Source of the DNA: Oscillospiraceae bacterium
GTDB lineage: Bacteria > Bacillota > Clostridia > Oscillospirales > Ruminococcaceae
Length of the DNA: 64,000 nt
NCBI GenBank assembly: GCA_017472965.1
Contig: JAFUNR010000021.1
Location: forward strand, 54,318-118,317
Direction of reading: 5' to 3'
Position 1 is the stretch's first letter. Every line of letters starts with the position of its first letter. Positions 1 through 9,210 of the stretch are shown here, piece by piece. A model generated the notes under the pieces. It was not told the DNA's origin and searched no databases. It worked only from the letters and a program-made list of their open reading frames with translations. The translations under genes and the position numbers were made by a program.

Positions 1-1
1 T

Positions 2-781
2 CTTGTGCACTGGAGCGAACCGCAGCGTCTGCAGTACGGCGCATGCGACGATCTGGAGATGTACACCAATAACATCCAGAAATACTACCGCGCGCCCCAT
101 ATGTTCATCGGCTTCCCCATGCGGTACATCGACCGTTACAAGGATGCCCACAACTATCCCCTGCTGCCGGACTGGAATCACCGGCAGGAGCTGATCCGCA
201 TCTGGCCCCGCGTGGGCACCGCCATGACGGATGCGGCGGTGATGACCTCCCGCGACGGAATCAATTTCCGCCGCACGGAGGAGGCATTCCTCACACCCCG
301 TGCGGACTGGGGCTTTGCATGGTACTACGGCGACGGCGAGCTGTGCTGCGGCATGGCGCAGACCCCCTCTGCCGTAGCCGGCGCACCGGACGAGATCTCG
401 CTGTACGCGGGTACCGGCTACCGCGCCCGCAATGTCAGCCTGTGCCGCTGGGCGGTGCGGCTGGACGGCTTTTTCTCCTGGCGGTGCGATTACACACCGG
501 GGCGCATTGTGACAAAGCCGCTGGTCTTTGCCGGCGACACCCTGCACATCAATTTCTCCACCTCAGCCTTCGGCGGGGTGCGCATCCGTCTGCTGGATGA
601 AACCGGTGAAGCCATCCCCGGCTACGATTCCGGCGTGCATTTCGGCGACAGCGTGGAGCGCAAGGTTCCCTTTGAAAAGCCGCTGGCTGCCCTTGCCGGC
701 AAGACTGTGCGCATGGAATTCACCATGCGGGATGCGGATCTCTACTCCTTCAAATTCCACGAAACGCCCGTCATCCGCTGA
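2..781 (+). CDS. beta-propeller glycosidase-like protein, C-terminal part (5' truncated by window)
   Basis: The reading frame is open from base 2 and its first codons read LVHWSEPQ, so the gene begins upstream of the window. The visible 259 residues contain propeller-type signatures (DLVHWSEP-like, then APHMFIGFPMRYI), as in GH32/GH43-like five-bladed glycosidases, followed by a C-terminal beta-sandwich-like part (about residue 160 onward). No catalytic acid can be assigned because the N-terminal half is missing. The product probably acts on a plant or host glycan, in line with the many glycosidases downstream. The stop codon is TGA. The family assignment is by resemblance only and the substrate is unknown. 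Confidence 0.6.
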   Translation, partial: LVHWSEPQRLQYGACDDLEMYTNNIQKYYRAPHMFIGFPMRYIDRYKDAHNYPLLPDWNHRQELIRIWPRVGTAMTDAAVMTSRDGINFRRTEEAFLTPRADWGFAWYYGDGELCCGMAQTPSAVAGAPDEISLYAGTGYRARNVSLCRWAVRLDGFFSWRCDYTPGRIVTKPLVFAGDTLHINFSTSAFGGVRIRLLDETGEAIPGYDSGVHFGDSVERKVPFEKPLAALAGKTVRMEFTMRDADLYSFKFHETPVIR

Positions 782-808
782 AGAATTCACCGAAAGGAGG
801 ATGCCGCC

Positions 809-979
809 ATGAGCAATCTGTATGTGACTATCGATTCCAACTCCGCTACCGGCATCCGATTTTGGAAAGGATCCCATGAAAACCTACATCAAAAGCCTGA
901 CACTGCCTGCAGAGGCAACGGAATTCTCCTTTCTGCTGGGGCAGAAGATGACCTGCTACAACAGCAGCTACCCCTTTAA
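809..979 (+). pseudogene. possible gene-start remnant, 56 codons
   Basis: A strong Shine-Dalgarno (AAAGGAGG, 793-800) sits 8 bases before an ATG that opens a 56-codon frame beginning MSNLYVTIDSN. The frame runs out inside the following ATPase gene in another frame, so it is not a complete protein. It could be the leftover 5' end of a deleted gene or a short translated leader for the ATPase. No family was recognised. Confidence 0.25.
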
Positions 980-1736
980 GATTTTTCCGCAAAAGGAACT
1001 GCACCGCATGGATTTTGCGCCGGTGACGGTGCTGTGCGGCTCCAACGGCTGCGGCAAGACCACGCTGCTCAATCTGGTGGCGCAGCTGGCCGGCGTGCGG
1101 CGGTACTCCGCCTTTGGCGGCAGCGCCTTTTTCGATGATTACGCCGCTTTGTGCCGGCTGGAGGGCCGCGCCCCCGCCGGCAGCTGCCTGCTGACCAGCG
1201 ATGATGTATTCGACTGGCTGCTGGATTTACGGCGCATCAGCAGCGGCATCGATGAAAAACGGGAGCAGCTGCTGACCGATTACACCGAAAAAAAGCACGC
1301 ACACCGGCAGCTGACCTCGCTGGGGGATTACGAGGAGTGGAAGCAGTACGACGATGCCAAGCGGTATACAAAATCCCGCTTTGTCAACGAACGGCTGGCC
1401 AAAAACCCCGAGATGCACTCCAACGGGGAAAGCGCCATGCACTTTTTTGTCGAACGCATCACGGAGGATGCTCTGTATCTGCTGGATGAGCCGGAGAACA
1501 GTCTTTCCGTTCCCCGCCAGCTGGAGCTGCGGGATTTTCTGGCGGATTCCGCCCGCCATTTCGGCTGTCAGATCCTGCTTTCCACCCATTCGCCGGTGCT
1601 GCTCTCGCTGCCCGGCGCCGAGGTGTGGGATCTGGATGCGCAGCCGGCGCGCATCCGTCCGTGGACAGATGTGCCCGGCGTGCGGCAGTATTATGAATTT
1701 TTCAAAGCCAACGCCGATGCATTTGAAAAGAGCTGA
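876..1736 (+). CDS. stand-alone AAA/ABC-type ATPase
   Basis: This is a 286-aa cytoplasmic nucleotide-binding protein with no membrane segments. It has a Walker A motif (GSNGCGKTTLLN, about residues 51-62), an ABC-signature-like NGESA (about 187), a Walker B (LYLLDEPENSLS, about 200-211) and an H-loop (STHSP, about 240). This arrangement is typical of small OLD/RecF-like ATPases, which are often annotated only as 'ATP-binding protein'. The start is the ATG with AAAGGA 6 bases upstream. The preceding glycosidase-like gene is on the same strand but no functional link is apparent. Target and partner are unknown. Confidence 0.8.
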   Translation: MKTYIKSLTLPAEATEFSFLLGQKMTCYNSSYPFKIFPQKELHRMDFAPVTVLCGSNGCGKTTLLNLVAQLAGVRRYSAFGGSAFFDDYAALCRLEGRAPAGSCLLTSDDVFDWLLDLRRISSGIDEKREQLLTDYTEKKHAHRQLTSLGDYEEWKQYDDAKRYTKSRFVNERLAKNPEMHSNGESAMHFFVERITEDALYLLDEPENSLSVPRQLELRDFLADSARHFGCQILLSTHSPVLLSLPGAEVWDLDAQPARIRPWTDVPGVRQYYEFFKANADAFEKS

Positions 1737-1815
1737 TCTGTAAATCAAAAAGACCCGCTGGCCTGCGATGTCCTTCAGTTCAGCAAAAACCGAATCAAGT
1801 ATGGAGGTCTATACT

Positions 1816-2181
1816 ATGCTGCGGACATTGATGCAGATATATGTAAAAGGAAGCGTTGAAGCTGTTGACACGTATCAGCGAGCGTTTCATGCAGAAGTTC
1901 TTGGTCTGTATCCCGATGATCATGGCGGTTATCTGCATTCCGAGTTAAATGTTCACGGACAAATAATCGCCGTGTCCGAACTCACGGATAACCTTGCCAT
2001 CGGAAATACCATGCAATTCTGTTTTCATTTCGGAGAAGGTGAAGAGGAATATGTCAAAAACGCTTATGAAGTGCTGAAAAATGAGGCAGCGATCCATGTT
2101 CCCCTTGGCCCGTGTGATTACAGTCCCTGTATGTTTTCTTTGGTTGATAAATTCGGTGTGTTCTGGTGTTTATTCGTATGA
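1816..2181 (+). CDS. VOC (glyoxalase/PhnB-like) family protein
   Basis: This is a 121-aa protein of the length expected for a single VOC domain. It opens MLRTLMQIYVKGSVEAV and has the typical 'AVDTYQRAFHAEVL' helix and paired beta-alpha-beta-beta-beta pattern. The start is chosen because GGAGG (1803-1807) lies 8 bases upstream; an in-frame ATG at 1801 overlaps that ribosome site and is less likely. Such proteins bind metals or small ligands and usually cannot be assigned a substrate. The codon use is more AT-rich than its neighbours, and the gene is followed by a strong terminator, so it is probably an independent and possibly acquired unit. Confidence 0.75.
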   Translation: MLRTLMQIYVKGSVEAVDTYQRAFHAEVLGLYPDDHGGYLHSELNVHGQIIAVSELTDNLAIGNTMQFCFHFGEGEEEYVKNAYEVLKNEAAIHVPLGPCDYSPCMFSLVDKFGVFWCLFV

Positions 2182-2224
2182 CACAACTCCCGTTTTTTTG
2201 AAAGGCTTAACATAAACAAAAAAG

Positions 2225-2265
2225 AGGGGTGCTCAATTCTCAAAATTGAGTACCCCTGTCTTTTT
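2225..2265 (+). terminator. Rho-independent terminator after the VOC gene
   Basis: AGGGGTGCTCAATT (2225-2238) pairs with AATTGAGTACCCCT (2244-2257) around a 5-base loop, with one G-T pair, and is followed by GTCTTTTT. It ends the plus-strand VOC transcript. Confidence 0.9.
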
Positions 2266-2339
2266 AGCTGAACGGCATTGCACCGGCCTGTGTCATTTTG
2301 CCGGTGACACGGGCCCGCAGCCCTCTTTTTATGCTTTTT

Positions 2340-3458
2340 TCAAAACGCCATGCTCACAAAGATGCCCTCGTCCTTTGCGGCGGGCAGACCCAGCAGCTCT
2401 CTGCCCAGCTGCACATAGTAGCGGTAGTTTTCGATGGGCACACCGTTGGGGATCAGATGATCCAGTGCAAAGACGATGCCGCCCCCCTGCATTTCGGGAG
2501 ACATCTTATACTCCAACTCGGCACGGATGGCCTCCTTGGTGGTGCGCAGCACATGCTTGTCGATGCCGCCCTTGACGGCGATGCTCCTGCCGTATTTTTT
2601 GCGCAGCCGCACCATATCCATACCGGCAGCGGGCTCACAGGGGTAGAACAGGTTGATGCCGCAGTCGATAAAGGCATCCACAACGGGATCCATATCGCCG
2701 TCGCTGTCCTGTGAGAAGATCTGTGCGCCCTGCGCCTGTGCGCATTCCCACACCTTGCGGTAATAGGGGCGCAGCAGCTCCGTGACCTGCTTGGGTCCGA
2801 ACAGCGGGCCGCCCTTGCCGGCCATATCCTCGTGGATATGCAGATCGTCGATGGTCAGCACCGCGCCGACACACTCCATCACCTTGCAGGCGGTATCCGC
2901 CATGGTGGCCAGCATATCCTCGATGAGCTCCGGCTCGTCATATGCGGCGATGCAAAGCGCCTCCTCGCCCATCAGCTGGCGGGGCTCGTCAAAGCCGCCG
3001 GGCACGCCGAACAGCACCAGCTGGCCTTCCTGCTGCAGTTTTTTCTGATGCAGCAGCTCCTCCATATTGATGCGCTTTTCGTCAAAGGCGTACCAGTGCT
3101 TGATGCGCAGCCAGTCATCCATGGTCCTGACCGGAAAATCCATAGGCAGCGCCAGTGTGGCCTTTTTTTTGGAAAGACGGGTGCGGCGGCCGTAATGATC
3201 AACGGCCTCGGTAAAATCCGCCGTTTCCTCCACCACATGCGGCTCGATGCCGCTGATCGGGCCGGCGTTTGCTGCGGCAAACGGATGCGGCACATAATCC
3301 CAACCGAAAGCAGTGAGCGCCCGCTCGCTTTCCGTGGCGCCCTGCGCGGCCCATTCCTCCTTCAGCCCGATCATCGGACGGAAAAGCTCACAGAAAATCT
3401 CCTTGCCCACGTATTCGCCCTTGCAGTGGGCGATGTATTCTTCACGGTTCCAACGCAT
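2340..3458 (-). CDS. uroporphyrinogen decarboxylase superfamily protein (UroD-like 1)
   Basis: This 372-aa protein has the UroD/MtaA-type TIM-barrel pattern but not the N-terminal arginine motif of true HemE. Mid-protein features are GVPGGFDEP, DDLHIHEDMAGKGG and FSQDSDGDMDP, followed by YPCEPAAGMDM and KGGIDKH, which are typical of the uncharacterised UroD-like group found beside glycosidases. Members of the superfamily include corrinoid methyltransferases, so methyl transfer is possible, but no corrinoid protein is nearby. AAGGAG precedes the ATG. The gene is divergent from the AraC regulator at 3630, which probably controls it. Substrate unknown. Confidence 0.8.
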   Translation of the reverse strand: MRWNREEYIAHCKGEYVGKEIFCELFRPMIGLKEEWAAQGATESERALTAFGWDYVPHPFAAANAGPISGIEPHVVEETADFTEAVDHYGRRTRLSKKKATLALPMDFPVRTMDDWLRIKHWYAFDEKRINMEELLHQKKLQQEGQLVLFGVPGGFDEPRQLMGEEALCIAAYDEPELIEDMLATMADTACKVMECVGAVLTIDDLHIHEDMAGKGGPLFGPKQVTELLRPYYRKVWECAQAQGAQIFSQDSDGDMDPVVDAFIDCGINLFYPCEPAAGMDMVRLRKKYGRSIAVKGGIDKHVLRTTKEAIRAELEYKMSPEMQGGGIVFALDHLIPNGVPIENYRYYVQLGRELLGLPAAKDEGIFVSMAF

Positions 3459-3530
3459 ATACAGTCTCCTTCATCTGAAAGCCGGCGCTGCCGCACACAC
3501 AGCGGCGCCTGTCGGTCGGTTTGCGGCACC

Positions 3531-3559
3531 AGTATACCGCATCGTTGTATCAAAAACAA
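3531..3559 (-). promoter_or_regulatory. promoter of UroD-like 1
   Basis: On the minus strand TTGTTT (3554-3559) lies 17 bases from TATACT (3531-3536), a good sigma-A match about 70 bases ahead of the UroD-like start and only 11 bases from the opposing promoter of the AraC gene. Confidence 0.7.
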
Positions 3560-3570
3560 TGCAGAATGGG

Positions 3571-3599
3571 TTGATTCATGGATTATTTTCCGGTATAAT
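3571..3599 (+). promoter_or_regulatory. promoter of AraC-family gene
   Basis: TTGATT (3571-3576), a 17-base spacer and a perfect TATAAT (3594-3599), 30 bases before the ATG at 3630. It is back-to-back with the UroD-like promoter, so the regulator may control both. Confidence 0.85.
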
Positions 3600-3629
3600 C
3601 AACACAACCCACAAAAGGAGGTCCCCGCC

Positions 3630-4412
3630 ATGGAACTCACCGCACCGGTAAAACTGAATCATTTTGTCCGCAGACAGACCGTGGAGGGCTGGCAGATCCT
3701 GCCGCGGCGCATTCCCGACTGTGAATTGGTGCTGATCGCAAAGGGCCGCGGCTGTGCCATGATCGAGGGAGAACGCCTTGCGCTGAACGCAGGGGATCTG
3801 CTTTGCTTTAAACCGGGCGTGGAACACAGCATCTGGACCGAACAGGAGCCCTGTATGCTTTTTTACGGACTGCATTTTGAGCCGGCAGAACCGGCGGATC
3901 TCCTGCCGTTTCCCTCATATATGCACCTGAATGCTCCCATGCGGCTGGAGGTGATCTTCCAGAAGCTGCATGAAGTATATTCCGGAAAGCCTTATCTTTA
4001 CGAGTGGCGGCAGAACCTGCTTTTGCAGCAGATTCTGTGTGAGCTGCTGACGATCCTGCACGAAAAAGAGGAGCCCAGCAGTGTTGTACGGGTGCGCCGG
4101 GCGCTGGAATACATCCACAGCGACCCCTGCCGCAAGATCACGCTGGAGGATCTGCTGCAGCAGGCCGGCATCCGGAAAACCGAGTTCATACAGGCATTCC
4201 GCCATGTCACCGGCACCACGCCGATCCGATATATCACACAGCAGCGGCTGGAGATCGCCCGGGCGCTGCTGCTTGAATCCCGGCTGCCGGTGGCGGATAT
4301 CGCTTACCGTTGCGGCTTTTCGGATCCGTTTTACTTCAGCCGGTGCTTCTCCGCGCATTTTGCCGTCTCCCCGCGGGAATACAGAAACGAACAGCAGCAC
4401 CTGTATCCCTGA
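3630..4412 (+). CDS. AraC-family transcriptional regulator
   Basis: This 260-aa regulator has an N-terminal cupin-like sensing half (LNAGDLLCFKPGVEHSIW, about 51-68) and a C-terminal double helix-turn-helix (about residues 150-255), including ITLEDLLQQAGI and the signature VADIAYRCGFSDPFYFSRCF followed by SPREYR. The start is the ATG with AAAGGAGG 7 bases upstream; the open frame extends further back without a start signal. It is divergent from the UroD-like gene at 2340 and tail-to-tail with a second AraC gene. The effector is unknown; a sugar is plausible from the context. Confidence 0.9.
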   Translation: MELTAPVKLNHFVRRQTVEGWQILPRRIPDCELVLIAKGRGCAMIEGERLALNAGDLLCFKPGVEHSIWTEQEPCMLFYGLHFEPAEPADLLPFPSYMHLNAPMRLEVIFQKLHEVYSGKPYLYEWRQNLLLQQILCELLTILHEKEEPSSVVRVRRALEYIHSDPCRKITLEDLLQQAGIRKTEFIQAFRHVTGTTPIRYITQQRLEIARALLLESRLPVADIAYRCGFSDPFYFSRCFSAHFAVSPREYRNEQQHLYP

Positions 4413-4424
4413 TGACCGGCAGCT

Positions 4425-5222
4425 TCAGTGGTTGTTCCAGTGCGTGCCCCGCCAGCGGTTGCGAAAGCGGGCGGGACTGATTTCCTCATGATACACAAAA
4501 AACTTCACAAAATGGTTTTCGCTGCGCCACCCCAGCCGCACGGCGATCTCCTTGACGCTCAGACCGGTGGTCAGCAGCAGATCCCGCGCCAGCCGCAGCC
4601 GCTGCTGATCGATGTGTTCCTTGAGTCCCACACGGAAACTGGCCCGGAAAAGCTTGCCGACATGGTCGGGATTGTAGCCGAATTCCTGCGCCACACCCGC
4701 CACCGTCAGCGGACGGTCGGCATGGATGCGTACATACTCTGCAATGCGGTTTGCCAGCGCACTGCCCGCTGCTGCGCCCGCCGCATTTCTGTGCAGCAGC
4801 TCCTGCAGGATCAGCAGCCCCGCCGCATCCGCCGCCGCGGCAGGATACAGCGGTGTATTGGCGATGTGCAGCAGCCGCTTGAGCAGAGCCTTGATATCAT
4901 AGGGATCCGCACCGGCATTCGGCACAAGCTCCACCGCAAGATCCGTGCGGAAATGAAACCAGTAAAAAGCCACCGGCTCCTGCGTGGGGTACGTGCCTGC
5001 ATGGAGCACGCCCGGGCGCAGCAGCATCATCTGGTTTTCACCCAGCTCATACGGTGTGCCCCCCTCGGTGATAGCCACCGTGCCGCGCAGCACATAGATC
5101 AATTCATAGCTGTTGATGGTTCGTGCGGGATGGATCCATTCCCCGTCCGAATGGAACTCCCCGATCATTTCATAGCCGAAGGTGTGGCCGTCATCCAGTG
5201 TCAGCATATCGGATTTTCTCAC
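4425..5222 (-). CDS. AraC-family transcriptional regulator, divergent from GH127 genes
   Basis: This 265-aa protein has a cupin-type N-terminal domain (YELIYVLRGTVAITEGG, then LRPGVLHAG) and a C-terminal AraC HTH pair with LTVAGVAQEFGYNPDHVGKLF, VKEIAVRLGWRSENHFVKFF and the terminal SPARFRNRW. It is divergently arranged with the two GH127-type genes starting at 5350, which makes it their likely activator. It ends 12 bases from the neighbouring AraC gene on the other strand. The ligand may be an arabinose-containing sugar, by inference from the neighbouring genes. Confidence 0.9.
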   Translation of the reverse strand: MRKSDMLTLDDGHTFGYEMIGEFHSDGEWIHPARTINSYELIYVLRGTVAITEGGTPYELGENQMMLLRPGVLHAGTYPTQEPVAFYWFHFRTDLAVELVPNAGADPYDIKALLKRLLHIANTPLYPAAAADAAGLLILQELLHRNAAGAAAGSALANRIAEYVRIHADRPLTVAGVAQEFGYNPDHVGKLFRASFRVGLKEHIDQQRLRLARDLLLTTGLSVKEIAVRLGWRSENHFVKFFVYHEEISPARFRNRWRGTHWNNH

Positions 5223-5242
5223 TTTTGTGCAAATTTTCGGTC

Positions 5243-5271
5243 TTGTTCACCGCTTTGCTTTTTATTATAAT
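5243..5271 (+). promoter_or_regulatory. promoter of GH127 operon
   Basis: TTGTTC (5243-5248), 17-base spacer, TATAAT (5266-5271), 78 bases ahead of the first GH127 start. The -35 lies 20 bases from the AraC start codon, so the regulator could bind between or over both start regions. Confidence 0.75.
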
Positions 5272-5349
5272 GATGACGGAAGGAAAATGCAACCGGACGT
5301 TATCCGGCACCGGTCCGGGTGTCCGCAGTACAAAAAGGAGGACCTCCCC

Positions 5350-7194
5350 ATGAAAAACATCGACCATTCCGCCGTGCGTATCCGTGACGGATTCTGGAAG
5401 CAGAAGCAGGAGCTTGTGCGCAATGTCACCGCCAAAGCCGTATACGACCGTTTTTCCGACACCGGGCGCTTTGCCGCGCTGAAATGCAGCTGGAAGCCCG
5501 GTGACGAGCCGGAACCCCACATCTTCTGGGATTCCGATGTGGCCAAGTGGCTGGAGGGCGTGGCCTATCTGCTGCAGGAGGCCCCCGCCCCCGAGCTGTA
5601 CAGCCTTGCCCGCGCCGCCATCGATGATATCCTCTCCAGTCAGGAGGCGGATACCGGCTATTACAACTGCTACTATCTGACCCATCCCGATGCCCCCCGC
5701 CTGACCCAGCGCGGCAACCATGAGCTGTACTGCCTCGGTCATCTGATCGAGGGCGCCGTGGCATGGTATGCCGCCACCGGCGAACGGGATTTCATGGATG
5801 CCATGGCAAAGTACGCCGACTATGTTGAAAAATGCTTCAAGACCGAGCGGACTGCCGGCTTTGTCACCCCCGGTCACCCCGAGCTGGAGCTGGCGCTGGT
5901 GCGGCTGGCCAATGCCACCGGCGAACGCCGCTATATGGAGCTGGCAAAGTTCTTCATCGATGAGCACGGTGTCGACAAGCGGGAGGGCTTCGGCGCTCTG
6001 TGCGACTGGGCAAACGACATTTACAATATGGATGAAAAGCCCCTGCGGGAGCGCGACACCATCGACGGACACAGCGTGCGCGCCTTCTATCTGCTGAGCG
6101 CCGTGGCGGATATCGCCGCAGAGTATGATGACGGCGAGCTTGCCGCCGCTGCCCGCCGCTGCTTTGACAATGCCGCCTTCAAGCGGATGTACATCACCGG
6201 CGGCTTCGGCTCCTCCCACATCGGCGAGGCCTTCACCGGCGACCACGACCTGCCCAACCGCACCGCCTACACCGAGACCTGCGCCTCCATCGCCATGGCG
6301 TTCTTCGCACGGCGTATGCAGAAGCTGGAGACGGACAGCGCCTTTGCCGATGCCATCGAGCGGGTGCTTTACAACGGCGCACTGTCCGGCCTTTCTCTGG
6401 ACGGCAGAGCCTTCTTCTACGAAAATCCGCTGGAGATCGATCCGGATTTCAACCATGTGGAGCCCGCCACCAAGATCCCGCCCCATTACCCCATCACCCA
6501 GCGGCTCGAGGTATTCGGCTGCAGCTGCTGCCCGCCCAATGTGGTGCGCCTGCTGCCCGCCGTCGGCGATTACCTTTACGGACTGGACGGGGACACCGTG
6601 TATGTGCACCAGTATGCCGACAGCGAAGCCGCCTTTGACGGCGTAAGCATCACCCAGACCACCCGCTACCCCGCCGACGGCGCGGTGAAGATCCGGGTCT
6701 TTGGCGCAAAGAAGCTGGCGCTGCGCATCCCCGGCTGGTGCGAAAGCTTCACGCTGAGCGTGCCGTACACCATGTACAGGGGCTACGCCGTAGCCGATGT
6801 GACCGACGGCGCCGAGATCGAGCTGCTGCTTGCCATGCCGGTGGTGACCATGGCCGCCCACACCCGCGTGCACGCGGATGCCGGCCGCATCGCCGTGATG
6901 CGCGGCCCCGTGGTATACTGCATGGAGGGCGTGGACAACGGCAAGGAGCTTTTCAGCCTGAAGCTGGCCGCCGATGCCGTTTTTGAAGAGGAGGATTCTT
7001 CGGTCTGCTTTGCCGAAAACGCCCCCCTGCTGCCGGTGCTGAAAACCACCGTCACCCGCCGCAGTGCGCCGGATGCGCTGTACAGCCCCGCCCGCGCCGT
7101 GGTCAGCGAGGATGTGCCCGCCCGCTTTATCCCCTACTTCGCTTTCGCCAACCGCGGCGAGACCGAGATGCAGGTCTGGGTACTGGAAAAATAA
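5350..7194 (+). CDS. GH127-type beta-L-arabinofuranosidase-like enzyme 1
   Basis: This 614-aa cytoplasmic-type protein (no signal peptide) has the (alpha/alpha)6 barrel of GH127/DUF1680. The metal and nucleophile residues of the family are recognisable: a Glu-x-Cys (TETCAS, E309 and C311) and the Cys-Cys of FGCSCCPPNV (C393, C394). The acid/base Glu is in IGEAFTGD (about E293). In characterised members the first Cys of the pair is the nucleophile and zinc is bound by the Glu and three Cys. The start is the ATG with AAGGAGG 9 bases upstream. It is followed after 15 bases by a second GH127-type gene. The exact sugar (beta-L-Araf or another) cannot be told. Confidence 0.88.
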   Translation: MKNIDHSAVRIRDGFWKQKQELVRNVTAKAVYDRFSDTGRFAALKCSWKPGDEPEPHIFWDSDVAKWLEGVAYLLQEAPAPELYSLARAAIDDILSSQEADTGYYNCYYLTHPDAPRLTQRGNHELYCLGHLIEGAVAWYAATGERDFMDAMAKYADYVEKCFKTERTAGFVTPGHPELELALVRLANATGERRYMELAKFFIDEHGVDKREGFGALCDWANDIYNMDEKPLRERDTIDGHSVRAFYLLSAVADIAAEYDDGELAAAARRCFDNAAFKRMYITGGFGSSHIGEAFTGDHDLPNRTAYTETCASIAMAFFARRMQKLETDSAFADAIERVLYNGALSGLSLDGRAFFYENPLEIDPDFNHVEPATKIPPHYPITQRLEVFGCSCCPPNVVRLLPAVGDYLYGLDGDTVYVHQYADSEAAFDGVSITQTTRYPADGAVKIRVFGAKKLALRIPGWCESFTLSVPYTMYRGYAVADVTDGAEIELLLAMPVVTMAAHTRVHADAGRIAVMRGPVVYCMEGVDNGKELFSLKLAADAVFEEEDSSVCFAENAPLLPVLKTTVTRRSAPDALYSPARAVVSEDVPARFIPYFAFANRGETEMQVWVLEK

Positions 7195-7209
7195 AAAAGG
7201 AGAAACGCC

Positions 7210-9153
7210 ATGCCGAAGGAATATCCCTGCACAGAGCCCTCCATGCTGCACTGTTTTCAGCCGACCGGCAGCCTTGTGGCCTGGTACGCGAAGCTGCTGT
7301 GCGATACCGTCGTGCCGTTTCAGGAAGCTGTTCTGAACGACCGCGTAGAGGGTGTCCCTCCCAGCCATGCTGTCCGGAATTTCCGCAATGCAGCAGCTCT
7401 TCTTCGCGGCGATACCGACCGCAGGGGCAGCTTTTACGGCGCTGTTTTTCAGGACAGCGATGTGGCCAAATGGATCGAGGCCGCAGCCTACTCGCTGCTC
7501 ATCAAGCCGGATAAAGCACTGGAGCAGCGCCTTGACGATCTGTGCGATCTGATCGCCGCGGCGCAGGAGCCGGACGGCTATCTCAACACCCACTACACCC
7601 TGAACTGCCCCGAAAACAAGTTCACCAACCTGCTGGAGGGTCACGAGCTCTACTGCTCCGGTCACATGATGGAGGCCGCCGCCGCTTTGTACGAGACCAC
7701 CGGCAGCCGGAAGCTGCTGGATATCATGTGCCGGAACGCCGATCTTCTTTACCAACGCTTCATTACGGAGGGCGCCCCCGGCTATCCGGGTCATCCCGAG
7801 GTGGAGCTTGCTCTGATGCGTCTGTGGCGTGCTTCCGGCGAGGAACGCTACCGGGAGCTTGCCGAGCATTTCATCAATGTGCGCGGCGTGGATCCGGATT
7901 TCTATATCAAAGAGGCGGCGCAGCGCAGCTGGAAGATCTGGGGCAACGATCCCGCAAACCGGGAATACCAGCAAAGCCATCTGCCGGTGCGGGAGCAGCC
8001 CGATGCGGTGGGGCACGCTGTACGCGCCGTCTATCTGTACTCTGCCATGGCGGATATCGCCGCTGTCACCGGCGATATCTCCCTGAAGCAGGCCTGCATC
8101 CGCCTGTTTGAAAGCATCGCACACCGCCGCATGTACATCACCGGCGGCATCGGCTCCACCGTCATCGGCGAAGCCTTTACCGCGGATTACGATCTGCCCA
8201 ACGACACCGTCTATGCCGAGACCTGCGCCTCCATCGGACTGATCTTCTTTGCCTCCCGTATGCTGCAGCTTGAGCGTAACGGCCGCTATGCGGATGTGAT
8301 GGAACGCGCCTTTTATAACACCGTCCTTGCCGGCATCGAGCTGGACGGCCGGAAATTCTTCTATGTCAATCCGCTGGAGGTCATCCCCGGCGTATCCGGT
8401 GTTATCCCCACGCACCGCCACGATCTGCCGCAGCGCCCGGGCTGGTTCGGCTGCGCCTGCTGCCCGCCCAATGCGGCGCGGCTGCTGGCCTCTGCCGCAC
8501 GCTACATCTGGGATCGGGCGGACGGCATTCTGTATGCCAACCTGTTCGTCGAGGGCAAACTGACCCTGCCTGAGACGGAGATCCTCACCGAGACCGCCTA
8601 CCCCTTCGGCGACACTGTCCGGTTTACCATTCTTTCCGGCAGCACCAGAATGGCCATCCGCATTCCCGCTTTTTCGGCAAGGAACTACGCGGTATCCGCA
8701 CCGGGTGAATACCGTGACGGCTACTACTATCTGGATGCCCGTGCGGGCGATGTCATCGAGCTGCGGCTGGATATGTCGCCGCGCATCAACCGCACCAACA
8801 CCCGTGCTGCCGCCAACAGCGGCCGCGGTGCGGTGACAGTCGGCCCCGTCGTGTACTGTGCGGAGGAAGCGGACAACAGCGGTGAACTTTTCGGCTTTAC
8901 CCTGCAAAGCGGCTCGCTGCGCATCATCCCGCAGACACCGGCGCAGATCGGCGGCTTTGATGCCGCCGCAGACAGCCTTGGCACGGTCTACACCGTCTGC
9001 GCACAGGGCAGCACCCTTGTACAGGATGATCCCGATGCGCTGTATTTCTCCGAAGGCTTCCGCGAAGAAGCCGGCAGTCTGAAGCTAATCCCCTATTTCA
9101 TGTGGGGCAACCGCGGACTGAACCGGATGCGCATTTGGTTCCCGGTACGCTGA
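7210..9153 (+). CDS. GH127-type beta-L-arabinofuranosidase-like enzyme 2
   Basis: This 647-aa enzyme is the second member of a two-gene operon and is clearly paralogous but divergent. It keeps the GH127 catalytic set: Glu in VIGEAFTAD (E321), Glu-x-Cys of AETCAS (E337, C339) and Cys-Cys of FGCACCPPNA (C417, C418). That numbering is almost identical to the characterised Bifidobacterium enzyme HypBA1. The length is also close to that family type. There is no signal peptide, so it probably acts on imported oligosaccharides. It is preceded by an AAAGGAG site and followed by a bidirectional terminator. Confidence 0.9.
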   Translation: MPKEYPCTEPSMLHCFQPTGSLVAWYAKLLCDTVVPFQEAVLNDRVEGVPPSHAVRNFRNAAALLRGDTDRRGSFYGAVFQDSDVAKWIEAAAYSLLIKPDKALEQRLDDLCDLIAAAQEPDGYLNTHYTLNCPENKFTNLLEGHELYCSGHMMEAAAALYETTGSRKLLDIMCRNADLLYQRFITEGAPGYPGHPEVELALMRLWRASGEERYRELAEHFINVRGVDPDFYIKEAAQRSWKIWGNDPANREYQQSHLPVREQPDAVGHAVRAVYLYSAMADIAAVTGDISLKQACIRLFESIAHRRMYITGGIGSTVIGEAFTADYDLPNDTVYAETCASIGLIFFASRMLQLERNGRYADVMERAFYNTVLAGIELDGRKFFYVNPLEVIPGVSGVIPTHRHDLPQRPGWFGCACCPPNAARLLASAARYIWDRADGILYANLFVEGKLTLPETEILTETAYPFGDTVRFTILSGSTRMAIRIPAFSARNYAVSAPGEYRDGYYYLDARAGDVIELRLDMSPRINRTNTRAAANSGRGAVTVGPVVYCAEEADNSGELFGFTLQSGSLRIIPQTPAQIGGFDAAADSLGTVYTVCAQGSTLVQDDPDALYFSEGFREEAGSLKLIPYFMWGNRGLNRMRIWFPVR

Positions 9154-9210
9154 GCCGCCGGCCCTTTGTCCGCCGCCGGCAAATCCCTGTGCACACCGAA
9201 GCAACAAAAA

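Noticed and set aside
5191-8907. Very long open frames antisense to GH127 genes (and similar ones antisense to the GH2/alpha-alpha barrel genes at 15268-19284, secA at 19546-22521 and the large GH2 at 35189-39007)
   Set aside because: They lack ribosome sites, are rich in His/Gly/Gln/Ala as expected for mirror frames of GC-rich genes, and lie opposite clear family members.
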